Source of the DNA: Xiphias gladius
Lineage: Eukaryota; Chordata; Actinopteri; Istiophoriformes; Xiphiidae
NCBI RefSeq assembly: GCF_016859285.1
Contig: NC_053400.1
Location: 29,970,001-30,034,000, forward strand
DNA length: 64,000 nucleotides
Reading direction: 5' to 3'
Of the stretch, positions 33,584-45,500 are shown in pieces. The position numbers were made by a program, and so were the translations under genes. Numbering within the stretch: the first letter of the stretch is position 1; every line of letters starts with the position of its first letter. The notes below the pieces were generated by a model. That model was given only the letters and a program-made list of their open reading frames with translations, searched no databases and was not told the origin of the DNA.

Positions 33584-36500
33584 ATGCAGCATGTGTGGAG
33601 CAACAAGACAGTGTAGGATTGCAGTCCCTTCTGTGGTGCATTATGGGGGAAAAAATGGGGAACTCGTGAGGTCACGAGTCCTTTAGGCAAAACTAGTCCT
33701 TCTCATATGAAATTCATTATCTGTCTGACTTTAAATGACAATTATGGTAATGCCTGACATCCTAAATAGCTACAACTAAAGAGTAATGAATTAATGAATA
33801 CATGGTTAGATTCATGAGAATATATATATATATATATTTTTTTGTTCTTACTTGCTGCTGCTGTTTTTTTTTGTTTTTGTTTTTTTCCCCTCATATTTTA
33901 AAACCCATGAGATATCGGGGACGTAGCGTTATTGTTGTAAGTGATCTGATTGCTCCATCAGCTGTTGACATTCGTCTGAGTGAAATGTAACATTCTTTCA
34001 GCAGCAAACGTAGTAAAACCACAACATTATTCCATTAGTTGTCCAATAGAAAATTAATTGACATCTGTTTAGATTTTTTTTTTTTTTTTTTTTAGCAAAT
34101 GTTGCACATTTTCTTTAAGCAAAAATGTGAAACATTTGCTTTTTCCAGCTTCTTAAATGTGAGAATTTGAGGGTTTTTTTGTTTTTTCCTATCATACATG
34201 ATAGTAAACTGAATACCTTTGGCTTTTGGACTGTTGGCCTGATAAAGAAAGACATTTGAAAATGTCATCTTGTGCTCTGGGAAATTGTAACTGGTATTTT
34301 TCACCAGTTTCTGGCATTTTTTTTTTTTTTAGACATAACAGTTAATCAATAGAATAATCGATAGTTGTAGCTATAAAATAGATGATTCAACGCTTGACTT
34401 GGGAGTGATTTTGCTGAAGATACAAGATTATTGTGCTTGTTTGTCGGTGGTGTGATGTTGCCTCGTGCCCTGGACTCCTGCATCTTTGTTATCTATGCAT
34501 CAAGCATCACATTGGAAATAACTCTTGAACTTGGTGGTGAAGTTTCTTCAATTTTTGTTATTTTTTTTGCTAGTTGTTTGTGATTTAATGGCCTCCTTTT
34601 CATAATGCAACCCTGTCACCTATAGATTGTATTTATACACAACTAATTTACAAAAGCAAATATATTTGGAAGGAAACTTCACGCAGACATGATTAATTTT
34701 TCTTTAAAAATAAAGAGGAAATCTTGTTAAGTAATGCATCTGGCGAGATCCAAGAAAGCTCATGGTCGGAGGAGTTGAGGTGTCAGTTTCTTTGATCCAC
34801 TGAATCCGCCTTGCGTTGACTTTGATGTTGTCTTGGAAAAAAAAAAAAAAAAAAAAAACTTGATTTCAGGGTTTTTCAACAGGATTAGCTTGTAGATTTT
34901 CAGATGACTTTCATCGTCGGAGAGAGAGAGAGAGAGAGAGAGAGGAAGAAAGGGAGAGAATTGAGCTGGATTGAATTTCACCCACAGTAGAGGCTGACAG
35001 AGTAGACAGTAATTGCTCTGGTTGCAGCCCCCCCCATTCTGATAATTTACTGCTGTCGTTCAATTCTGCTGACAAGGCATGTTCCACCTGCTGGCATCTC
35101 CCCTCTGCTTATACAGTAAGCTCTCTCTATCACTCTCTCTCTCTATCACTCTCTCTCTCTACCACTCTCTCTGTCTCTCTTTTAACAAATTTTCCAGCCT
35201 TAACAGAATTATGATATGTGTCAAACAAACAAAGAATTACCAAAAAAGAAAGAGAGAGAAAAAAATGCACATGTATGCACATACACACATATGCTGCATT
35301 TGCATAAACGTATAGAGGTAAAATTGCGTTTCAGACAAACATACATGTTTGTAGCTTTTCCGGCCTGACACTCCGCTTTGCTACGAGCTCTGTCTCTGTG
35401 TTTGTGGATGATGATGAGAGGAGGACAACTGCCACCTTGCCAGCCGGGGGGGGGGGTGTTGTTAATTCTCCCAAAGGCTTTGCAAAACGCAGTAATATCA
35501 GCGCAACAACTCCACATGACCGGGTTCCTACACGCACATCTCTCCTGCTGCCAACTGACCGTATGTCTCCTCTGCCACTACCTTACCACATTCAATCTTC
35601 CGTGAAATCCATCAAACAAAATCGCATCTCATTCCCGCCCAGAGAATGAGATGTGCTTAACATGTCCATTCTTAGAACTATTTTCCCACCGACCAGCGGC
35701 AATTTTTGTATTTTATGAATTGACATTAAATTTAAAATCGGTAACACACAGAGAAATATACAGAGAAACAAGTATATGCAAGGAAAATAACAAAATGTAT
35801 ACAGAAGTGGATGATTGGTGGAGACATAACCCTTTTACATGAATACATTGGTTACACATAGACAACAACATATTCTTAACAGATGAATAATTAAACAAAC
35901 AAGTAAAAGAAAAAATAAAAGAAAATTACTGATGGTGAACAATTTGTCCAAACTTACTTAAATAACAACTTAGTACTTTAAGATAAATAAAATTCCTGTA
36001 CTAAAAAATCCTCCATGGGACTCTTTTTCATGAAGTCCATAAGTGGTTCCCACATCTTTTCTTTTCTTGGGATTTTCCCTTTTGTGCAAAGTGATAACTT
36101 TTCCTTAGATGGTGAGCTTGAAAGTCCTTTTGAGCCGCTGGCAAAGGGATGGCCGCCGTGGATTTTTCCAGCACACAGCGAGCATTTTCTTTTTCTTCTC
36201 ACAACTTCAGTGACGTAGGAAAGCGTAGCAAGTGAACGTAACTTGGAGCACAAAGGATTCAGAGTATTTTTAATATAAAAGATCGGTTGTATTTTATAAG
36301 ACTGCTCTCGTTTTAATTTGCTGGGGATGCTGTTAGAGGTGAACCGAAAGTCTCCTCACATCTTGTGTCGGGAAATATAAATGATTGTGAATATTTTTCC
36401 AAATTTTTGAGAAGAGAGTAAAACCATTTTTGTGCATATTTGTGGAAATGGCATCTAAGCCTTAACCCTCAAAGTGAGCATTTTCCAAGGCTGACTGGCA

Positions 36501-39500
36501 ACTGAAAGCCGGTGTCGCTATAGGAGATGCGCTGTCAATCTCTTTTTTTTTTTTTTTTCAATTAATGTTAAGCTACTATTAGTGAAATTCAACGCTTCCG
36601 GCAGATGTCTCGCATAAAAGCCTACTTGGAAAAGGAGGAATTATGCCCAGCGGGCTGCTAGGCTTTTAATATGAAAGATCTGTGCAGGATGTGTTGAATT
36701 TTGTTGACAGCAGTTTAACACCGATTACAAAAACAGCAAAGTAGAAGTTAGAAGCGACCGGAATTAATTAGTGAGCCAGAACGGTATTTCTGTTAAGATG
36801 AGAAACTTGGAGCTGCAGTGCGATGACGATGAGCATAACCTTGCTGTTATGGAATTAGGGGTGTGTAATATATGAGTTTGCAGCAACAGCAAATGTACCA
36901 GCACCAGTATTTTAGCTTTTACAGTTGAGGAAAACAAAGATCTATTGTAAATGTAGTTTGTCACGTGTTTTATATGACTTGAATGTAATCCTATTATATC
37001 GGGTTGCAACAAATATGTCTTTTTTTTTTTTAAAGAATGAATCTTTTAGTCAAAAAATGTATGGAAAAATAATCACAGCTTTCAAAACACAGAGTGATTT
37101 ACTTTATAACAATAACCTTTCAATTATAAGTTTTTTCTTTTTTGTGACTAATCACCGAACAAACAAATGGACTCAGCGCTTTTGTCATGAACTTTCTGGT
37201 TGCCATGAGATGAACTGAGCATGTTGACTGGACCCTCCTGGCCGTTACAAGGCTAATTTGCCTCTGCTGATGAGCTATACAGGGATTACACATCTCACAC
37301 ACACACAATACTGGGAGGCCTCGCTCTCTCTCTCTGTTTTCTACATTGTGATGTGTGTAGGTGAAGTGTGTGAAGCCTTTCTCTTTGGTGTGTGTGAGCT
37401 CCCTAGGGCTCTGGCCAGTTGCCAAGGCCATGCTGTATGTCCATATGGCTGCATGCTGGTAGCTCAGAGGATTTAGTGTCTTTGACCTTTTTTATAAAAA
37501 GAAGCCTGGAGTTTGGTTTTCCAAGGAAACGTCCAACTTTTACTATTACTTGTACGCCTGTGTTAAGTTGTAATGGGAATGTGTGGCCAAATTAAAATGC
37601 TTTTGCTGTCATGTGGAGCTTCGATAGTCGATTACTGGTCACTAGGGGGCAGAGAAACATAAAAAGATGACAGTAAGCTGATGTATTAGCATGTTATAAA
37701 GCTGTCATAGTTTGTATAGAAGCATATAATTGCCTGTTTACATGTCCAGAGCACAGGCAGAGTGCAGCCTCATCAACACATTACAGTTGTTTTTCGGTCT
37801 GCTTGATCATTGGAAGTACAATGTCCTCTCTTTTTTTCTGGCTTTACTCTGATCTTCTCCACCTGCTGAGAAAGTATCTGGCCCTTTTTTAGTGGCTAAA
37901 AGCTACGATGTATGCACCAGCTAGTCGCTAACTTAGTCTGTCTTCCGTTTGGTGGAGGGCAGGCAGCGCTCAGTGGGATTATCAGGGCTTGCTTGCTAAA
38001 AAAAAACCGCTGCCTGCTGCTGCTGGAAACAAGGTTGATGAGAGGGGAGTTGTGGGCCAGAAAATCAAAACAAATACCTCAAAGATGCTTAAATGCTCTA
38101 TCAAGCTGAGTGGGCGGATAATACCGTATGTTCATCCCTATGAGCGACCTTCTTCCTGATACATAGTCATTCAATTTCTCATTAAAGCCCGGTGGCTGTG
38201 TTTATGTTATTGGCACAATAGGCCTCTCGTTTAGCTACAATAGCAGAGGTGAACTGAGATACACCTGCTTGCCTCATATACTTACTGAAGCCTTTGGTGG
38301 CTAAAAATTAGCACAGAGCTCCGATACACAGTGTTATTGCCCACAGACAGTGCATATGCTTTGGCCTGTGAGATGACGGAAGGAGGTCTTCAGGTCAGCA
38401 GGGATGACACGGTTAATGGACTGTACAGTTCACTGCACGTGGGCGTGTGCACAGTTCCACACGCATGTTGATTTTGAGAGGAAGCTTAACCGCCTGCCTA
38501 AACAAGCAAAGACCAGCACAGGTTAAAAAGATCATTTTGGTTTATTACGACTTTTACTTTATTTTTTAGCAAACAAGAGCTCTTACCCTTCACAAATTAT
38601 TTGGAAAGAAAAAAATAAACGCAAATGGGAAAATAGTAACCTAATAACTTGGATAAATTGTTGTCTTTTTTTCTTCCCTGTCAGGCTTCTTTTTATCAGT
38701 GTTTCAGTGTTGGTAGACTCAGAAAACTACCTTTGGGGGTAACCTCTAATAGAACTACAACAATAAGTTGCAGTAAACTGGAATTTTCTTTTTAAGAGGA
38801 TGAATGTAGAGGAAGCAAAAGTAGGGAGAGAAGGGAAAATTAGGATCAATGGGCGTCATGAATAATTGAGTGTACAATGGTGTTTTGCGGAGAGCGAGAG
38901 AGAGGAGGAGGAGTGTCCTCTTGTGCTGATGGTTCTCCTGTTTGGGCTTGCCGTGGCGTTAGATGTTCCGCTAACACCAGCAGTTTCCTGCAGTGGCGTA
39001 GTAAATCTGATGCACACAGGACAGAGTAAACATCAGGGAAAAAAAGAGAAAGAAAGAGAGAGAGAGGGGGAGTAGATTATATAACACTACACTCCTCTCG
39101 GGCAGATTCAGCTCCCCTCTATCTCTCTCTCCTCCGGATGAGCGGCGGCGGCAGCAGCAGGGCTCTGAATCGGACGCCTCTCCCATCGACCCGGACAAGC
39201 TGCACCCCTCCTCCCTCTCCTCCAGCTCTCTTCCGGCTCGCTCCTCCCTCTCTGCCTCCAACCATCCTTCACTTTCTAACCCGCTTGCTCCCTCCCCTCC
39301 TCCTCCTCCTCTCCTCTCAGCTGTGGATGCCCTCCTCACTTACAGTATGGACTCGGGAGGGGAAGGAGGAGAGGGTTGGATGGAGGACCAGTGGGAGAAA
39401 TGGTAGGGCATCTCTCTCATCTTCTCTTTTTTCTTTGACTGGCATGCAGCAGCATGGCTGTGTGTGACCTTGTGACTGTGTAACTGCCAACATGCCTTTT

Positions 39501-42500
39501 ACTTGCTATATGTCGTCTCCTCGCTTCTTAAAGCTCGGGACAGGCATGCCCTTGAAGGAGAGCGGATGCATATGGCTGTGTGTATGTTTGTGTCTACAGG
39601 AGAGTGGTAGAGCGTGAAGCAGAGGTTGCTGGTTTATGCTGACCAAAAATAGGACCAGAGAAGCCACGGAGGGGAGAACACATCCCGCTTTATGTTGGTT
39701 TGTGTGTATTATGACAGCAAGGCTGGTGTAGGAGAAGCACTGTGTACATGAATATGTGTCTTCAGAGTTTGTTTTCATATGGCAGATGATGGATGGAGGG
39801 TTTTTTTTTGTTTTTGTTTTTTAAACATGGATGTGGTCAAACGATTGGGACAGTCCTGATCCTGATCCTTGTCCTGGTCCTGTCCTTGCAGGAGGGCGAA
39901 GCTGATGAATGACAGACAGCGTGTAGCCTTGTAATCTCTCAGGGGGGAGCAAACGTGTGAATTATTGGGGGGAGAAGGGGCAAAAAGACACTTGCGAGGG
40001 TATACCTTCATCTGCATTTAGTGACGACTAAACGCTGGGTTTAACGTGTATGGAGAGTGAGATGGTTGAATCACAACAGCACAACGCAGATGCTAGTCCT
40101 ATGGAACATAACTATCCTGCTTCTGCTGATGCATTCGAAAATATTGCATTAAATGAATAATATAAATGTTTGGATGGAAATCAGAGATGAATAAAAAACA
40201 AAAACACAAGAACTGAATCTTTTTTTCTTTTCTTTTTTTACCTAAGGTGATTTTGGTCGATATTTAGCAGCGCGTTTGCATTTTCTCCACATCTTCTCTC
40301 GATTTCCTAATACTGGAGGCATTTTTCTTAGTTGTCTTCACCAGACCATGACCCGTTTCCACTGTAAACGGCAAAAAAAGTGTATTTGTACACAACTTGG
40401 GGATCTGTAGGCACATAAAATCCAGGTGAAAATCAGGATCAACTAACCTTTTTTTCTCTTTCTACCTGTGAACAAAAACTGCAATCAGTATTTGCAATGC
40501 ATGCAGTACTTAAATACAGTTCTGTTGGTATTAGGGTCATAGCTGGATTCACATAACGACTAATGAGTTGGCAGGGCCCATCGTGTCCTGAGCTCGAGGT
40601 CATGCTGTTCTTCATTAACACAAGCAGGCCAAGGAGGCACAAACACCCCGGTAGACTGCCCTGTCACCCTCCAGGCTCACAATAGCGCAGGAGTTTGTCC
40701 CAGATCCTTAGCCAAACAAACCGAAACATCTATCCCGCAGTGTCGTTGCCCTCTGATGTCGTTTTAGCGCATAGACTGTGGACATAATGTCTGTGATGTC
40801 ATGTCTCTGAAGGGATGTTTTGAAGCCTTTACTTAATCCCCCTGCTGCTATTTTGTCAGTTATCTGGGTCCAGAAACTCTGAATTTGGGCCTCTCTAAGC
40901 CTTCGCACCGAGTGGAATTCAGTGATCCACCTTAAAACACAGGGTGTCTACCCCAGCAGGCGCTTACGTCATCAGGAGATCAAAAAGGGCCCAATTAAAA
41001 CTAAAATTTACTGTTATTAATACTGGAATAGTGGGAGAAAAATAGTACATCTTGAGAATGGGAACATAATCATTGAAAGCACATGAAATATTAAAATATC
41101 CCACGGAGAGATGAACTCATGGCTTAAGACACATTAGAAGTAAAATTACCTAAAGAGACTCTGACATCTGGTGGAAAAGAATTTCGATTTTACGAGATGT
41201 TGGGGGTCTTCTCAGTTGACTTAGACTTGGTGAAGCTGATACTGAATCTGTATTACAGAACTACATCCTAAGTTGCATGTGCAGTTGCTTCAGCATTTAG
41301 CTGTGATTTATACATGTTTTACACACTTTTGATGCATGCTGCGTTAAAAGTCACGTAGAGTGTAGGCCTTTGCCAAAACAATTCTAAAAATATAAGCTGT
41401 AGTTTTGGCTGTTTTCTTAATTGTTGCATTTGTGTTTTTAACACATGTAAAAATAGAAAACAAGACATTTTAGTTTCCATATTGGAGCTACTGTATATGC
41501 ACTGAACAGCAACAGCTGAGAACAGTATCATGTAGCATCTGTCCTGTCCTCATAAGCGGCTGGTTTGCACCCAGCTGATACTTGGATGTTATCCACTTAT
41601 TCTTGCTTTAGTCGCCACAATAATTTCATGGTTATGTATTGTTGGTTTTGGTTAATTTTTTGAAAAAGCCGATGCTGACTTGAACGACGAGAAGGTATGG
41701 GGCAGTGCTTGATATTTAACCGAAACCATCTATCCCCAACCTCAACCAGTGTTTAAGCGTAAACCTAACACGTGGCACATAGGATGCAACCCTCTGTTTG
41801 GTGTCAAAGTCCTGAGCTCTGAGCGCCCAAACACCCACTCCGACCCTCTTCTAATGACTGCATAAGAACATCACACCTCCTGAAAAGGAAAAAAGTTTCC
41901 AGTGAACGTGATCTAGGTAGCAACGATGTTCCCCGTAGAAAGTATTTGGCAGAGCAAATTAATAGTATAGTAATCTATTTTGTGGTGCTGGTCCAGCAGT
42001 TTTTACAATTCTTGACATCTTTTAATCAAGCCATAAATTGTTTATTGGCATCCCATCAGGTGCCTGGGTGGTCTTCAGGGTCCTGTGAGGTACCAGTGTC
42101 ACAGTGATGATGTAGGTGTCAGCCTGTTGTTACTACAGTCACTGATTTGCTGCCTCTCACTCTCAGTGATGATGACACAGTAGCTGTCTCGCCAGCATCT
42201 CTGACCCGGACCGCCCTGCCAGTCTGCTGTGTCAGCCTGCATTGATCACCGAGGGTGTTGTGACTATGCGAGAGAGATGTTGGCAATATGTAGTTCAGGA
42301 ATACGATCCCAGAGGAACCTAGCAAGGATTATTGATAAATCCATCCAGTGTTTGTTTGGGAACAATAGGTTGGATTTTCTTTGTTCTTAAAATAATTAGA
42401 TCTGTGCATATGGATGTGTGATTTTTTTTTTTTTTTTTTTTTTTTGTTGCATAAGTATATACAAAAGTGTGAACGATTTGGGGCTTCCCGGTGGCCTAGG

Positions 42501-45500
42501 GGTCAGGTGTATCATACTGACTGCAATGGACCTTTGTTGAATGTCATCCCCCTCTCTCCATTCCCACATTTCCTGTCTATATCTTTACTGTGTACTAGCA
42601 GAAGTAAAGGCATCATGTCCAAAACTCATTGTAAAAGTCAGTGTGAAAGTTTTAGGGGGACACCCTTGCAGACGTAAAATCTCAAAAGAAATTCAGGTTG
42701 TCTTCACACTTTGGATAATGGCATACCTGAGGGCTGTCTTCCCTTGGAGTGTGAAACTTTTGGGATCGGTACAGACACTTCTGTCGAGAATCAGGTGTGG
42801 TCCACAAAAGCGTCTCTGTACCAGCAGGAAATGTTGATCTGGTATTCTCTTCCAATGAGCTCTGTTGCTCTTAAACAATTATTAACACTGTGGATTAGCC
42901 CGTTGATTGTTTTCTCAGCTGCTTGATTAAATGTTTGGTCTATAAAATGTCAGAGTCCAAGGTGCAAGGTGACGTCTTCCAACGTCCTGTTTTGCCAGAC
43001 CAACAGTCCGAAACCCAAGGATCCGGGATAAACCAGCAAATATTCACATTTAAGAGGCTGGAATCAGTGGATTTTTTTTTTTTTCCTTTTGTTCCTTAAA
43101 AAATTGACCAGCCTGATTCTTGAAGCTCTCAACATGTATCGGTGAAGCAGCAGCATTCTAATGATGAGTGTTTAAAGCTCTCAGTGTTACTGAGATGTCA
43201 TACAGGGTTGGTCCACATTTTTGATTTTTCATATGTGAAAACAAACCCACAGTAACAACTCCTTCTGCAAAACAATTTCAGAAAGCATGGCTCTCGACAC
43301 CTGAGTGTGTTGATACAGGATATACTGGAGAGCTTTACGTAGACTGGGACTGCCAAAAAAGCCTAGGTTCGGTCCACAGCTGCAGTGCTTCCGACTTTGC
43401 TGGAGGATCTTTAAACACAATTGACAGTGTTGTGAGTACATGTGTATTGCTTGAGTATGATGTCACCACTTAATGAAATATATAATGATGCTGTCAGCAA
43501 TAAAATTCATCCACTGTTGCTGGAACTATAATAAAAAGTTTTTTTTTGTTTGTTTTTTTTTTTTTTTGCTATTATGGACCTTAGAGATCACACCCACAAA
43601 GGAAGCCTCTAGTCATTTATGTTAATTTAGAATATAATATCCCCAAAATTTGTGACAGGAGGTTTTCACACTGTAACTGGTTGATGTGACTGTGCAGCAT
43701 GTTTGACATTGTGCGCCCTGCATGCTACCCTGTGATGTCTGAGCCTTGATGTGTGACGACGTAGTTTGCTCTGTATTGTACACTCCGTTGGTTTTTCTCT
43801 GGTGTCTGCATCCCTGCCTACCCACAATTCACTGCAGCGAGGGGTCACCCTGTCCTGTCCAGGTGGTTTATCTCCAGGACTTAATTTTCTCCCCCCTCCC
43901 TCCATTTATTTTTGTCCCCATGACTCTCTCCATCCACTCACCGTCCACCACCTCTATTTGCACTTTCCTCAGGGTTTGATCTACAGTCACGGCCTCATTT
44001 CCTCTCACCTCTTTGTTCACCACTCTTTCGCCGCCCCTCCTCTTTTTGTCCTGGTAAAGCCCTAATTATGGGTCAAAACCTGCAAATTCATCTTCAAAAT
44101 AACATGACATACTTAGAGCTGATTGGCTCTTATTGGCCTTCATGCATCTTGTTTGCAGTTTTACCCTTCCTTTGCTCCCCCCCCCACCTTTTATCTCCTT
44201 CCTGTAAGGGGTGCTGATATCGGGGACACTTAGTAGCATATTGATTTTGTTCCTTTCCCAGACATAAGTGGTTGTAATAATAAACTACAATTGTAGTGAA
44301 CTGATAAGCTTGCAGTTTTTGTTATTCAAAGGCAGAGCAGTGCCCCCAGACCGAAGCCTGTCGGTACAGTTCCGTCGGGACCAAAAAAAGTTCAGATGGC
44401 CCCTTAAGCCACATGTTGTTGCTCGGTGCTGGTCATGTTTGGTGGGAAAAGACAAGGGGAGCTGGAGACGTATCGGCAGAACTGATTTACTTGAATAAAA
44501 CTGTAATTTATTTGTCTGGAAAAATTGGAAATTAAAATAAAGAACCCTGATGACTCTGTGAATGCTTCAAATAATTATATTTATATAGAGAGGTAACAGC
44601 ATTTGCAATGCTATTGCAAAGTAACCTATGTAACCTACTTAACACTGAGTCAAAATACACTAATGTGAAAGGACTGAAATCAGAGAATAAACACCCACTC
44701 TGCAGCTCCCCGCAGCATTTAGCCTCTTGTAGCTAACTGTTTTGGTTCTCCGGCTGCACATGGACTGCATGGTTGAGTCCTGCAGCTCTCACCGACGCCC
44801 CTCATTCTCAGGAGTTGGAGAGACAAAAATCAGCAAAAGAGGGAGAGCAAATATTAGACTTACATTCATAAAGTGGAAAGGAAGCCAGAGGGATGATAGA
44901 TTTGCATGTGTCAGTAGGCAGTTGTTTGCTAACATGTTTGCCATATTCGCTTGATAAGCTGTGAGCTTGTTTCTGAGTCTGTTCGCCCTCTAATGGTCAA
45001 AATACTTATCGAAGCCTTAAATAAAAGCAATATTTTTCCTGTGAACAGATCCCATAAAAAGACCAAAACCATCAATGCGTTAGTCTATCTCTCAATTCTT
45101 TCTAACTTTCCTACGCCCAGGCACCGTGGCCTAAGCCCATTCATAGTGACGACATAAATCTTTAAAACAGCTTACAAATGTAATTTTGTGTATTAAAAAA
45201 AAAAACTTTTCTCAGCAAGGATTACACAAACAGCGGAGCACTGTAGGTTTTAGCATGTACCACTCAATCAAGAGTGAATAGTATGTTTGTTGGGAACTAT
45301 TTTCAGATGCAGATTAATACAAATCTGCTTTAGTGTTTTAGTGAGTATTTGCAGCAGCAGGATCGGTTACAGTAAGTGGGATTGATCATAAATGAATTGC
45401 AGTAGTCGTGTTCATGTTTACAAAGGAATATGTCAATCCTGGCAAAAGTGCGCCTCAATGATGCTTTTTCAATAGTTTTTGGGCAACTCTTTGGCACCGA

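Larger units (their letters stand above)
30420..39040. other. mapk8ip1 intron 1, first part
   Basis: Non-coding apart from the unexplained minus-strand frame at 32023-32373. Contains a (GT)n tract (33528-33582), a family-B repeat (34022-34375), GA/CT tracts, CTCF-like sites at 33477 and 37639, and a possible LINE relic on the minus strand at 35978-36253. Confidence 0.5.

Noticed and set aside
39138..39467. 109-codon Ser/Pro-rich frame
   Set aside because: Arises from CT-rich 5' UTR-like DNA; the supported frame here is the exon 1b ATG at 39347, in a different phase.
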